DNA from: Bacteroidota bacterium
Lineage (GTDB): Bacteria; Bacteroidota; Bacteroidia; Bacteroidales; GCA-2748055
Reading direction: 5' to 3'
Assembly: GCA_024244665.1 (NCBI GenBank)
Contig: JAAEOI010000046.1
Location: forward strand, 1-51,678
Length of the DNA: 51,678 nt
Shown here in pieces: positions 7,542-15,764 of the stretch. A model generated the notes under the pieces. The model was not told the DNA's origin, did no database searches, and saw only the letters and a program-made list of their open reading frames with translations. The position numbers were made by a program, and so were the translations under genes. Within the stretch, counting starts at the first letter, position 1, and each line of letters starts with the position of its first letter.

Positions 7542-8323
7542 ATCTTACATATACCATATCGGCCAGGGGGAAAAGAGAAAATATGCCCATACTGGATTTC
7601 CTGCGTACCTACTTTGCAAGCATACCCCTGGAGCAGATGGATAGTGTCTTTGGTTTCCTGGAGCCTTCAACCCTCTACGGCGGGCGGCCATTTCTGCAAA
7701 GGCAGTTGTCGGAAAGCGACGTAGCGGCGCTGGAGGAAAACGACTTAGGCCTCCGCATCCCCTGCACAAACCGGTTTGTCACAGAGGAGGAGTACACGAA
7801 GCACCTTCCCTTTTTTGAGAAATACCAGCGGAAAGGAAACTTGGTCATCTGCACCAGCGACCTGCTGGCCAAATGGATCCGTAGGGATTTTCCTCTCTAT
7901 CAGATTGAAGCGAGTATGCTGAAGGAGGTCGACTCCCATGATAAAATTGAGAGAGCCCTGGAGCTTTATGATACGGTGATCCTGCCCATGAACCTCAATT
8001 ACAACACGAAGTTCCTTTCAGCCATTGGGTCGAAGGACCGCATTACCCTCTTTGGCAATGCCGGTTGCGCACTGACCTGTCCCAGTCGGATCTGTTACGA
8101 GAGAATCTCCGGGACCAATAAGAGGCTGGCTTCACAGAACCTCGTTCGGAGGCACCTCACTTTCATGTTCCGGATGGGATTTCAGCTCGACTGGTGCTCA
8201 AACCAGCTGCATCCCCGGAAATTAAAAGGGATGGTCGATTTTGACCTGGACCTGTTGTCCGGACTGGGATTCAGGCGGTTTAAAATGCTCCGGGAGCATA
8301 AGAAAAGAGTGACCGGGCACTAA
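7529..8323 (+). CDS. Putative U32-peptidase-like protein with four cysteines
   Basis: 264 residues. The order of strands and helices suggests a TIM-barrel-like fold: LVICTSDLLAKWIRRDFP, then IEASML, then YDTVILP, then ITLFGNAGC. Four cysteines stand out: C180 and C184 in GCALTC, C189 in RICY and C223 in DWCSN. A Gly-Cys element after a beta strand and a late WC recalls the iron-sulfur U32 proteins (UbiU, UbiV, RlhA), but the spacing differs. A metal or 4Fe-4S site is an inference. The start overlaps the previous gene by 13 bases. Function unknown. Confidence 0.55.
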   Translation: MDPVDLTYTISARGKRENMPILDFLRTYFASIPLEQMDSVFGFLEPSTLYGGRPFLQRQLSESDVAALEENDLGLRIPCTNRFVTEEEYTKHLPFFEKYQRKGNLVICTSDLLAKWIRRDFPLYQIEASMLKEVDSHDKIERALELYDTVILPMNLNYNTKFLSAIGSKDRITLFGNAGCALTCPSRICYERISGTNKRLASQNLVRRHLTFMFRMGFQLDWCSNQLHPRKLKGMVDFDLDLLSGLGFRRFKMLREHKKRVTGH

Positions 8324-8339
8324 ATAATCACAAAAAAAC

Positions 8340-8371
8340 TTGCCTTTCTCAATGTAATAGTATTACATTTG
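8340..8371 (+). promoter_or_regulatory. Promoter of the padR operon
   Basis: TACATTTG at 8364-8371 matches the Bacteroidota -7 box TAnnTTTG exactly. A TTG at 8340-8342, 21 bases earlier, can serve as the -33 element. The predicted start of transcription is near 8378, about 28 bases before the padR ATG at 8406. Confidence 0.6.
8351..8369. promoter_or_regulatory. PadR-type operator overlapping the promoter
   Basis: AATGTAAT (8351-8358) and ATTACATT (8362-8369) form a perfect 8-bp inverted repeat around AGT. It contains ATGT-N9-ACAT, close to the ATGT/ACAT operators known for PadR regulators such as LmrR. It covers the region just before and inside the -7 box, so binding would block transcription of padR itself. 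Confidence 0.65.
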
Positions 8372-8405
8372 TACTATTCATCTTGTTTAATACTATTTGT
8401 ATAAA

Positions 8406-8774
8406 ATGGAAAACAGCGAAAAATTACATGAAGAGCTGCTGGGGGCCTGGGAGGAGACCTACAAAAAGGGTCAGCTTACCCTCTGGATTTTCCTCTCCCT
8501 GAAGGAGGGACCCAAATATGTCACCCAGCTGCAGGAGTCCATAGAGAAATTTTCCAGAGGAACCATCAGGGCCGAAGAGCAGAGCCTCTACCGGACCCTG
8601 CGCAAATTCTATCACCTGAAGATGGTCGATTTCAGTGCCGGAAAAGGACACAAGGGCCCCGAGCGAAAATACTACCAGCTGACCCCCCTGGGGGCATCCC
8701 TTCTAAAATCATTCATCGATAGAAACATCTTGCTCTTCTTCGAGGAGCCAATGAAAGAACTACTCACTTCCTGA
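8406..8774 (+). CDS. PadR-family transcriptional regulator
   Basis: 122 residues from ATG 8406; an in-frame TTG three codons earlier is less likely. The winged-helix core is visible: LTLWIFLSLKEGPKYVTQLQ, then EEQSLYRTLRKFYHLKMVD, then a wing with ERKYYQLTPLG. PadR proteins are dimeric repressors that often respond to small lipophilic compounds. The palindrome on its own promoter indicates autoregulation. The membrane-protein gene 13 bases downstream is the likely co-regulated target. The effector is unknown. Confidence 0.85.
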   Translation: MENSEKLHEELLGAWEETYKKGQLTLWIFLSLKEGPKYVTQLQESIEKFSRGTIRAEEQSLYRTLRKFYHLKMVDFSAGKGHKGPERKYYQLTPLGASLLKSFIDRNILLFFEEPMKELLTS

Positions 8775-8787
8775 AAAATATAAGACC

Positions 8788-9207
8788 ATGAAAATAGTAA
8801 CCCGAAACCTGCTTCTCTTTGCATCCCTGCTTTTTGTATATACCCTTCTCTTCCGTTACGGACTGGGCGCTTTACTGGACGCCGAAAAATGGATCTGGGT
8901 GATGGTCATTTCGATCCTGTACGGGGGCATTATCTTTTTGACCGCATGGATGACAGGTCGTCGCGACGGGAAAGAAAATTTCCTCTTCGATGCTGGGTTC
9001 CGGTGGAACCTGACCACATGGATCGTGTGGGGCATTGCCTCGGAGGCCTGGTTCCTGCTGGGACTGCATTCTTCACATGAATCCATCCGGGTGGTCCACA
9101 TCACCCTGCTCATATGGAGCGGCTTCCTGGTTCTTCACCTGATCCTCTTCCTGATCCTCAGGAAAAAGACCATCAAAGGGGTTCATAAGACTGACATCTT
9201 TGAATAA
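8788..9207 (+). CDS. Four-helix membrane protein in the padR operon
   Basis: 139 residues with four predicted membrane helices (about 7-25, 36-56, 69-90 and 100-124) and short loops. I do not recognise a family. It starts 13 bases after padR, ends at a strong terminator, and is therefore probably controlled by that PadR. Small membrane partners of this kind are common next to PadR genes, but no transport motif is visible. Confidence 0.7.
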   Translation: MKIVTRNLLLFASLLFVYTLLFRYGLGALLDAEKWIWVMVISILYGGIIFLTAWMTGRRDGKENFLFDAGFRWNLTTWIVWGIASEAWFLLGLHSSHESIRVVHITLLIWSGFLVLHLILFLILRKKTIKGVHKTDIFE

Positions 9208-9240
9208 AAAAACCCGCACAGAATTGCACGGGTTCTCTTT
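9205..9240. terminator. Bidirectional terminator between padR operon and barrel gene
   Basis: AACCCG (9211-9216) pairs with CGGGTT (9229-9234). A run of A lies on the left and T-rich sequence on the right. It serves the plus-strand padR operon and the minus-strand barrel gene that end here. Confidence 0.7.
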
Positions 9241-9255
9241 ATAAAATAAGCGCTC

Positions 9256-9897
9256 CTACCTGAACCAGAATCCCAGTGAGAATACCCACTGGCTGGGGCG
9301 GGCATCAAGCTCAAAATCGGCTCCTCCCACCTGGAATGTTTCTCCAAGCTTGCTAAGGGAACCTTCATACCTGACATCAAAAGAGATTTTTGAAAGGTCA
9401 ATACCCAGACCGGCCTGGAATCCCCAGGTCATCGAGTTGGTGAATACCGAGTAGTCGGGATCAAGTTCTGCGATATCATTTGTAACACTCTCCTTTACTA
9501 CGTATGATCCTACGGGGCCAACACCCAGACGCATAGGACCAAATTTCACGCCCACCAGTACCGGGAGATCGATACGTTTGAAATCCACGTTAAGCAATTC
9601 GTTTACGCCACCATCAGCCACCTTCTCAACGGTTCCACCACCATCATTGAAATAGAGCTCTGGTTGGATAAAAAGCATGGCAAGCTTGATGCGGGTCTGA
9701 ATCCCCACGTGGTAGCCCATCACATTATCACCGGTGACCAGATCGTATACATCCGCACCAGAACCAAGATCGGTCAGATCAGAAACTTTAAGTTGGTTTA
9801 TCCCAAGTCCGGCTTTTATCCCGTAACTAAACACTTGAGCATCGGCAAACTGAACCAGAAGAAAGGAGGCAGCAAAGAATAATATCAGCTTTTTCAT
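9256..9897 (-). CDS. Outer-membrane beta-barrel protein (porin-like)
   Basis: 213 residues from the ATG at 9897. This start is preferred over 9930 because it begins a normal signal peptide (MKKLILFFAASFLLVQFADA). The mature part alternates polar and hydrophobic residues, with GIKAGLGINQ, VGVKFGPMRLGVGPVG and a final aromatic-rich strand WVFSLGFWFR. This fits the PorT/OMP_b-brl family of eight-stranded barrels. Its role in the outer membrane is not known. Confidence 0.8.
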   Translation of the reverse strand: MKKLILFFAASFLLVQFADAQVFSYGIKAGLGINQLKVSDLTDLGSGADVYDLVTGDNVMGYHVGIQTRIKLAMLFIQPELYFNDGGGTVEKVADGGVNELLNVDFKRIDLPVLVGVKFGPMRLGVGPVGSYVVKESVTNDIAELDPDYSVFTNSMTWGFQAGLGIDLSKISFDVRYEGSLSKLGETFQVGGADFELDARPSQWVFSLGFWFR

Positions 9898-9990
9898 AGT
9901 ATTTGATTTTAATTTATTAGCAACAAACATTCATTGTACGGAAAATTACTGCTTTTGGTTGCAATTTTTCGGAAAACTGAAGAGAATTTA

Positions 9991-10737
9991 TTAACCATTC
10001 ACAGGGGCAGCTGAGAGCTCCCTGATCACAATTGAGGCCAGGGTGCAGCCAAATATCACCGGGATATAAGAGATGGTTCCCACTGTCGATTTCTTGTTGC
10101 GCTCCCCCTCCACCGGGATAATCATCTCTTTAGGTACCTGTTCGGTGGAGAATACCACATTGAATCCACTCTCCACACCGAGCTTCCTCAGTTTTTTGCG
10201 CAGGTTATAAGCCAGCCTGCAGTTGTAGGACTCACCGAAATCGGCCACCTGGATCTGTGACGGATCCACCTTTCCGCCCGAACCCATTGAGCTGGCCAGT
10301 TTCAGTCCCCTGTTCACCGTATGGTAGATCAGGTAAATTTTGGGTGTTAGTGTATCGATGGCATCCACCACATAGTCGAAAGATTCTTCAAGGATCTCCG
10401 GGATTCTTTCCTCCATGATATACTCGTTCAGAACGGTAAGTTCTAGTCCGGGATTGATCTCCCTGAGGCGTTCTCCCATCACTACCGCCTTCTCCTGGTT
10501 AAGTGTTGCGTGGGTGGCCGGAATCTGGCGATTCACGTTGGAGGGCTGTATGGTATCAGCATCGATAATGGTCATACGCCCGACACCGGCCCGGCAAATC
10601 ATCTCTGCTGCCATGGAACCGACGCCACCCATACCTGCCACAAGTACATTGGAGTGTGCAAGCCTGTCATAGCTCTCCTGGCCAAGCAGCTGGATGGTTC
10701 GCTCCTGCCATCCGGGATGTGGGCCTGTGGGATTCAT
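9991..10737 (-). CDS. tcdA: tRNA threonylcarbamoyladenosine dehydratase
   Basis: 248 residues of the ThiF/E1-like family. It uses ATP to close N6-threonylcarbamoyl-adenosine of tRNAs into its cyclic form (ct6A). The nucleotide loop GMGGVG is at 35-40 and is followed by DADTIQPSNVNRQ, typical of TcdA/CsdL. The end has the family pattern SYIPVIFGCTLAS. It is the last gene of gltX-tatD-tcdA, 12 bases after tatD. The window also holds tsaE, which acts earlier in the same tRNA modification pathway. Confidence 0.92.
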   Translation of the reverse strand: MNPTGPHPGWQERTIQLLGQESYDRLAHSNVLVAGMGGVGSMAAEMICRAGVGRMTIIDADTIQPSNVNRQIPATHATLNQEKAVVMGERLREINPGLELTVLNEYIMEERIPEILEESFDYVVDAIDTLTPKIYLIYHTVNRGLKLASSMGSGGKVDPSQIQVADFGESYNCRLAYNLRKKLRKLGVESGFNVVFSTEQVPKEMIIPVEGERNKKSTVGTISYIPVIFGCTLASIVIRELSAAPVNG

Positions 10738-10749
10738 ATCAGGTCGGGG

Positions 10750-11439
10750 TCAGAAAAGCTTAGCAAACTTCGGTAGGTAGGTACTGGCATTCTCAACAAT
10801 CTGAATCCGCAGCTGGTCCGTTGAAATTCCTTTTGCCTCAGCAGCCATGTGATAGACTTCCCTGATATCCAGGTCACCTTCATCGGTTTCCAGGAACATC
10901 TTTTCTACCGGAACCACCGGCAGCGCTTCGATGATCCTGGAGTGCTCCCCGGCAATGGCTTCACCAAAGGAGATCAGGAAACCTGCCTTTACGAGCTCTT
11001 TTGCCATTTCCCTGCTCCCGTTATAACCGTGTATAATCATAGGAACCGAAGGCTTGCGGGCCTTCATAAATTCAATCATCTCGTTAAATGCCCGAACCAC
11101 ATGGAGGATGATCGGAAGGTCGGTGATCTCGGCAATATCAACCTGTTTTTCAAAAATCCGCTTCTGTACCTCCAGCGGTTCCTCAATGGATTTGTCCAGA
11201 CCGATCTCCCCGATGGCAAAAACATTCGGATTTTCGGTAGCCAGACGGACTTTTTTCAGGGTATCCTGTTCATCAACCTTTCCCACATTGTAGGGATGGA
11301 AGCCAACAGAGAAGTAACCATACTCAATATCGTCGGGTGGGTAATCACTGGCCATGAGGTTCCTCATTACCCTCTCCTGGATATTGTTGGCCTGCCTGTG
11401 TCCGTGAATATTTACAAAGACCTTTTTTTCGTCCGACAT
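10750..11439 (-). CDS. tatD: TatD-family metal-dependent hydrolase
   Basis: 229 residues, TIM-barrel amidohydrolase fold. Metal-site motifs are visible: HGH near the start (IHGHRQ), AIGEIGLD, LHVVRA, IIHGYNG and LETDEGD near the end. TatD proteins act as 3'-5' DNA exonucleases and are linked to quality control; the exact substrate cannot be told. It is slightly short, as usual for Bacteroidota members. It lies between gltX (11 bases) and tcdA (12 bases). Confidence 0.88.
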   Translation of the reverse strand: MSDEKKVFVNIHGHRQANNIQERVMRNLMASDYPPDDIEYGYFSVGFHPYNVGKVDEQDTLKKVRLATENPNVFAIGEIGLDKSIEEPLEVQKRIFEKQVDIAEITDLPIILHVVRAFNEMIEFMKARKPSVPMIIHGYNGSREMAKELVKAGFLISFGEAIAGEHSRIIEALPVVPVEKMFLETDEGDLDIREVYHMAAEAKGISTDQLRIQIVENASTYLPKFAKLF

Positions 11440-11450
11440 GTTATCCCTGT

Positions 11451-12977
11451 TTAATTGCTTATCTGATCAATTCCGCTTTTCATCCTGGAGATCACCTCCT
11501 CCTTGCCAATAAAAGAAGCCAGGTCGAAGAGGCCTGGGCCCTTGGCTGCACCCACCAGAACCAGTCTCCACGCGTTCATGATCGCACCCATTCCCCACTC
11601 GTTCTTTTCAATCTCTCCCTTGACCACAGTTTCAATAGATTCTGCTGTAAATGGTTCACAGGAAGCCAGGGCTTCAGCCAGCAGGGCCATCTTTTCAGGA
11701 GTATCGGCTTTCCACCTTTTCTTGACTACGCCGGAGTCATACTCTTCAGGAGCTTTGAAGAAAAACCAGGACTGCTCCCAGATCTCATGCAGGAAGGTGA
11801 TCCTGGGTTTGATAAGGGGAACCAGTATTTGCAACTGATCGTCAGTGCAATCAATCCTATGGCTGACCAGTTCTTTTGAAAAAGCAGGAAACAGATTTGC
11901 GTCGGGAATCAGGCCGATATGCTGGTGGTTGAACCACTTGGATTTCTCCGGGTCAAACCGGGAACCCGATCTTCCCACCTTCTCCAGCTGGAACTCATCG
12001 ATGAGCTCCTCCAGCGAGAAGAGCTCCTGTTCAGTACCCGGATTCCACCCCAGCAGTGCCAGAAGATTGACACATGCCTGGGGAAGGTATCCCTCCTCCC
12101 TGTACCCGGGAGAGACATCCCCGCTTTTTGGATCAGTCCACTCCAGCGGGAAAACCGGGAATCCGCCTTTCTCACCATCCCGTTTGCTCAGCTTCCCTTT
12201 TCCTGTGGGTTTCAGGATGAGGGGGAGGTGGGCAAAGGCTGGCATCATGTGCTCCCATCCAAGAGCCTTGTACAGGGCCACATGCAATGGCAGGGAAGGA
12301 AGCCACTCTTCTCCCCTGATCACATGCGAGATGGCCATCAGGTTGTCATCCACCACGTTGGCAAGATGGTAGGTGGGCATTCCGTCTGATTTGAAGAGGA
12401 TTTTATCGTCCAGGGTCGAGCTATTGACCACCACTTCACCCCTTACCATATCATCCATCACAATCTCCTGGTCAGGTTCAAACCTGAAGCGGATCACATA
12501 GGGAGTACCGCTTTCAATGAGCCCCTCAACCTGGCTAAGCTCCATGGTCAGTGAATTCCTCAGAGATTCCCTCACACGCGCATCGTAGACAAAGGTCTCT
12601 CCTTTCGCCTCATGATCGCCCCTTAATTTATCAAGCTCCTCAGGGGTATCGAATGCGTAATAGGCATGCCCGCTCTTCACAAGATTGAGGGCATACTGCT
12701 CATACTGGGCCTTTCTTTCCGACTGACGGTAGGGCCCGAAGCTCCCGCCGTATCCCGGACCTTCATCAGGAACCAGTCCACACCACTCCAGTGACCTGGT
12801 AATGTAGGCTTCAGCCCCGGGCACAAACCGGGTCTGGTCGGTATCCTCGATCCGTAAAATGAATGTTCCGTTCTGCTTTTTTGCAAAGAGAAAATTGAAA
12901 AGTGCGGTCCTCAGTCCGCCGATGTGAAGTGGCCCCGTGGGGCTGGGTGCAAATCGTACCCTTATGTTCTGACTCAT
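11451..12977 (-). CDS. gltX: Glutamate--tRNA ligase
   Basis: 508 residues from ATG 12977. The longer frame to 13019 is rejected because it would start upstream of the promoter box at 12996-13003, and because AAGGAAT lies at ribosome-binding distance before 12977. The class I signature RFAPSPTGPLHIGG is at residues 8-21 and KLSKRDG is near 260. It charges tRNA-Glu. First gene of the gltX-tatD-tcdA operon. Confidence 0.96.
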   Translation of the reverse strand: MSQNIRVRFAPSPTGPLHIGGLRTALFNFLFAKKQNGTFILRIEDTDQTRFVPGAEAYITRSLEWCGLVPDEGPGYGGSFGPYRQSERKAQYEQYALNLVKSGHAYYAFDTPEELDKLRGDHEAKGETFVYDARVRESLRNSLTMELSQVEGLIESGTPYVIRFRFEPDQEIVMDDMVRGEVVVNSSTLDDKILFKSDGMPTYHLANVVDDNLMAISHVIRGEEWLPSLPLHVALYKALGWEHMMPAFAHLPLILKPTGKGKLSKRDGEKGGFPVFPLEWTDPKSGDVSPGYREEGYLPQACVNLLALLGWNPGTEQELFSLEELIDEFQLEKVGRSGSRFDPEKSKWFNHQHIGLIPDANLFPAFSKELVSHRIDCTDDQLQILVPLIKPRITFLHEIWEQSWFFFKAPEEYDSGVVKKRWKADTPEKMALLAEALASCEPFTAESIETVVKGEIEKNEWGMGAIMNAWRLVLVGAAKGPGLFDLASFIGKEEVISRMKSGIDQISN

Positions 12978-12995
12978 ACCATAATTCCTTTGGAA

Positions 12996-13003
12996 CAAAG
13001 ATA
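12996..13003 (-). promoter_or_regulatory. -7 box of gltX
   Basis: The minus strand reads TATCTTTG, an exact match to TAnnTTTG, 18 bases before the chosen gltX ATG. It decides the start of the gene. No convincing -33 element is seen. Confidence 0.5.
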
Positions 13004-13076
13004 GTATGTTCTTTATCATTTTTTAGAGTGGAAGAAACTCCTAATTTCACATTCTGTTAAATTAAGACCAGAAAGC

Positions 13077-14264
13077 ATGTACGGAAAAATCAAAGAGCAC
13101 CTGAAGCAGGAACTGAATGCCATTGCAGAAGCAGGCTTGTTTAAATCGGAAAGGATCATCACGTCCTCGCAGTCGGCCGAGATCGAGCTGGAAAGCGGAA
13201 AGAGAGTCCTGAATTTCTGTGCCAATAACTACCTGGGCCTTTCGGACCATCCGCAGCTTGTACAGGCAGCCAAGGACGCCCTTGACACACATGGTTACGG
13301 GATGTCGTCGGTCCGTTTTATCTGCGGTTGCCAGGATATACATAAGACCCTGGAGGCGAAAATCGCCGATTACTTCGGAACCGAAGACACCATTCTTTAT
13401 GCAGCCTGTTTTGATGCCAACGGCGGCGTATTTGAACCATTGCTGAACGCCGAGGATGCGATTATCTCCGACTCCCTCAACCACGCATCCATCATCGATG
13501 GGGTAAGGCTCTGCAAGGCTCAACGCTACCGCTATAAGAATGCAGATATGGATGACCTCGAGCAGCAGCTGATTGCTGCGCAGGAACAACGCTTCAGGAT
13601 CATCGTTACCGACGGGGTATTTTCCATGGACGGAAATGTGCCACCGGTTGACCAGATCTGCAAGCTGGCAGAGAAGTATGATGCACTGGTAATGGTGGAT
13701 GAGTGCCATTCGGCAGGGGTGGTCGGAAAGACCGGCAGGGGTGTTACCGAACTGTTCAACATCCGAGGGGAAGTGGATATCATCACCGGGACACTTGGGA
13801 AAGCCTTTGGCGGGGCCATTGGCGGCTTCACAACCGGCAAGAAAGAGATTATAGAGATACTACGACAGCGCTCCCGCCCATACCTCTTCTCCAACTCACT
13901 CCCCCCGGCAGTGGTAGGAGCCGGGATCCGCATGTTTGACATGATGAACGAAACCAGTGAACTGCAAGATAAACTCCACCGCAACACAGACTTCTTTATG
14001 AAGGAGATGCAGGCTGCCGGATTCGACATCAAACCCACCCAGAGTGCCATATGTGCAGTAATGCTCTATGATGCAAAACTCTCCCAGGAGTTTGCTGCAA
14101 GGCTACTTGATGAGGGTATCTACGTCATCGGATTCTACTTCCCGGTGGTCCCCCGTGAGCAGGCCAGGATCAGGGTTCAGCTCTCAGCAGCCCACGAGCA
14201 GGAACACCTGGAGAAGGCTGTGCGTGCATTTATTAAAGTGGGGAAAGAATTGAGTGTAATCTAA
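13077..14264 (+). CDS. kbl: Glycine C-acetyltransferase (2-amino-3-ketobutyrate CoA ligase)
   Basis: 395 residues, the normal length for Kbl, a PLP enzyme of the alpha-oxoamine synthase family. It splits 2-amino-3-oxobutanoate with CoA into glycine and acetyl-CoA in threonine breakdown. The PLP lysine is K242 in GTLGKAFGGAIGG. NNYLGLSDHP and DECHSAGVVGKTGRG are also typical. The usual partner threonine dehydrogenase is not next to it. The stop abuts the convergent membrane-protein gene with no gap and no terminator. Confidence 0.94.
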   Translation: MYGKIKEHLKQELNAIAEAGLFKSERIITSSQSAEIELESGKRVLNFCANNYLGLSDHPQLVQAAKDALDTHGYGMSSVRFICGCQDIHKTLEAKIADYFGTEDTILYAACFDANGGVFEPLLNAEDAIISDSLNHASIIDGVRLCKAQRYRYKNADMDDLEQQLIAAQEQRFRIIVTDGVFSMDGNVPPVDQICKLAEKYDALVMVDECHSAGVVGKTGRGVTELFNIRGEVDIITGTLGKAFGGAIGGFTTGKKEIIEILRQRSRPYLFSNSLPPAVVGAGIRMFDMMNETSELQDKLHRNTDFFMKEMQAAGFDIKPTQSAICAVMLYDAKLSQEFAARLLDEGIYVIGFYFPVVPREQARIRVQLSAAHEQEHLEKAVRAFIKVGKELSVI

Positions 14265-14654
14265 TCAGGCCAGTTTTCGTTTATGCAGTCTGGCATCTGC
14301 CAGTACCAGGATAAACATGGCCACAAGGGCTGCTGCAATTCCACCTGACAAGTTGAGGTTTGAGAAAACCTGCATGTTCAGTTGAATGGATGGCATTTTC
14401 CATTCCAGGTTTGAAAATATCTCACTGTTTTTCAGGAACACACCCCCCGGTTCAGCATAGGTGATGGAAAGAGCCACAATGATGATGGTCAAAAGCAGAA
14501 TGATGATCCGTCCACCTTTGCCAATCAGTGGTTTGTAAGCTTTCATAACAGGCTCTGAGGTGATCAGATTCATCACCCGGCCGGTAAAACCCGAAGGGGC
14601 CTGTTCAACTCCGCCCTCCCTGATCAATTTCGAAATTCTGGGATCCCTTTCCAT
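14265..14654 (-). CDS. Membrane protein paired with the ECF sigma factor
   Basis: 129 residues from ATG 14654; a TTG three codons upstream is less likely. It starts one base after the stop of the sigma-factor gene, so the pair is co-translated. A cytoplasmic N-terminus of about 45 residues (PRISKLIREGG) precedes a membrane helix (about 48-66), a loop, and a second helix near 105-122. The position after an ECF sigma gene and the topology fit an anti-sigma factor, but no known anti-sigma motif is visible. Confidence 0.65.
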   Translation of the reverse strand: MERDPRISKLIREGGVEQAPSGFTGRVMNLITSEPVMKAYKPLIGKGGRIIILLLTIIIVALSITYAEPGGVFLKNSEIFSNLEWKMPSIQLNMQVFSNLNLSGGIAAALVAMFILVLADARLHKRKLA

Positions 14655-14655
14655 A

Positions 14656-15228
14656 TTAAACAATTGAATTAAGTTCTGTTTTCAGATGTTCGCTCAGCAC
14701 CTGGTACATTTTTTTCCTCGACCGGTGAAGCTTGATCCTGATGTTGCCACTGCTCATACCGGTTACTTCTGCAATCTCCTCCAGCGACAATTCATCATAA
14801 TAAAAGAGGGTCACCACCACTGCATCGGTTTCCGGAAGCGCCTCGATGGCCATCTGCAGGTAGTGCTTCCGCTCCTTCCCGCCGATCAGGTCCAGGCCGC
14901 TCACATCTCCTTCGTTCACATCCTCGTCGGGCATTTCATCCACAAGGTCGATCACTTTTACTTTTTTCCGGATCACACTGATGCAATGATTGTATGCAAT
15001 CCTGTAGATCCAGGTGGAGAACTTCGATTTCTCACGGAAGCCTTTAATGGACCGATATACTTTCACAAATACCTCCTGGGCTGCATCCTCTGCATCTGCC
15101 TCTATTGTAAGCATTCTCAAGCATATGGTATAGACCATATTGCTGTATTTATCAACCACAAAGGAGAAGGCTTCCTGGTCTCCTGCCTTTATACGGTTGA
15201 TAAGATAGATTTCTTCACGACCGTCCAT
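14656..15228 (-). CDS. ECF-type RNA polymerase sigma factor
   Basis: 190 residues. Region 2 is visible as IKAGDQEAFSFVVDKYSNMVY with LTIEADAEDAAQEVFVKVY and STWIYRIAYNHCI. Region 4 is visible as ALPETDAVVVTLFYYDELSLEEIAEVTGMSSGNIRIKLHRSRKKM. It directs RNA polymerase to GTAAC/CGTC promoters if the paired sites in its own upstream region are its targets, as the layout suggests. The downstream membrane protein is a candidate regulator. Its own predicted transcript would have a leader of only about 5 bases. Confidence 0.93.
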   Translation of the reverse strand: MDGREEIYLINRIKAGDQEAFSFVVDKYSNMVYTICLRMLTIEADAEDAAQEVFVKVYRSIKGFREKSKFSTWIYRIAYNHCISVIRKKVKVIDLVDEMPDEDVNEGDVSGLDLIGGKERKHYLQMAIEALPETDAVVVTLFYYDELSLEEIAEVTGMSSGNIRIKLHRSRKKMYQVLSEHLKTELNSIV

Positions 15229-15239
15229 ACAATTATTAA

Positions 15240-15266
15240 GACGCTGCCAAGGGCATGATGTTACAC
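15240..15266 (-). promoter_or_regulatory. ECF-type promoter of the sigma-factor gene
   Basis: On the minus strand GTGTAACAT (15258-15266) holds a GTAAC -35 element, followed after 16 bases by CGTC (15240-15243). This is the classic ECF arrangement. The start of transcription would be near 15233, only a few bases before the sigma ATG at 15228. The same GTGTAACAT and GCGTC words occur in the opposing promoter. Confidence 0.65.
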
Positions 15267-15304
15267 AAACAAACGAAAAAAAAATGAAAAAAGTTCATCC
15301 AGGG

Positions 15305-15332
15305 GTGTAACATGACCGAAAGAGGTTGCGTC
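15305..15332 (+). promoter_or_regulatory. ECF-type promoter of the DUF6249 gene
   Basis: GTGTAACAT (15305-15313) contains a GTAAC -35 element at 15307-15311. CGTC follows at 15329-15332 after exactly 17 bases. The leader to the DUF6249 ATG at 15374 would be about 35 bases. It mirrors the promoter on the other strand; the two 9-bp -35 words are inverted repeats 38 bases apart. Confidence 0.7.
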
Positions 15333-15373
15333 AAAGAGGAAAATCAATTGAAGTTTAACCAAAACCCAATATC

Positions 15374-15712
15374 ATGTTAACAGAAATATTAGTACCCATC
15401 TCCCTTTTTGCAGCCACCTTCGGAATTATCTTTGTGTTCGTCACAGCAAAAAACCGTGAAAGAATGGCCATGATCGAAAAAGGAGTTGATCCAAAGGATT
15501 TTATGACCAAATCCAAACCCAGTGCACACGGCATCATTAAATGGGCCCTGCTATTGGTAGGTGTGGGATTAGGATTGTTCCTGGGAAGTGTCCTTGAGAC
15601 TTATACCGATATTCCCGAGGAGCCAGCCTATTTCGCCTGTGCACTACTGTTCGGCGGACTCGGATTGGTGCTGGCTTTTTTCATCACAAAAAAGGGTGAA
15701 GAAAAGAACTGA
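15374..15712 (+). CDS. DUF6249-type membrane protein
   Basis: 112 residues. An N-terminal helix (about 4-24) is followed by KNRERMAMIEKGVDPKDF, a stretch typical of DUF6249 proteins, and then two more helices (about 54-72 and 84-104). The function is unknown. It is divergent from the ECF sigma gene and has a matching ECF promoter, so it is probably the main target of that sigma factor. A strong terminator follows 8 bases after the stop. Confidence 0.8.
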   Translation: MLTEILVPISLFAATFGIIFVFVTAKNRERMAMIEKGVDPKDFMTKSKPSAHGIIKWALLLVGVGLGLFLGSVLETYTDIPEEPAYFACALLFGGLGLVLAFFITKKGEEKN

Positions 15713-15720
15713 TTTTTCAA

Positions 15721-15750
15721 AGGGCATCCACCGCGGATGCCCTTTTTCTT
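15721..15750 (+). terminator. Terminator of the DUF6249 gene
   Basis: AGGGCATCC (15721-15729) pairs with GGATGCCCT (15735-15743) over a 5-base loop, and TTTTTCTTTT follows. It is a good intrinsic terminator on the plus strand and may also stop the convergent nrdJ transcript. Confidence 0.85.
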
Positions 15751-15764
15751 TTAAATATCACACA

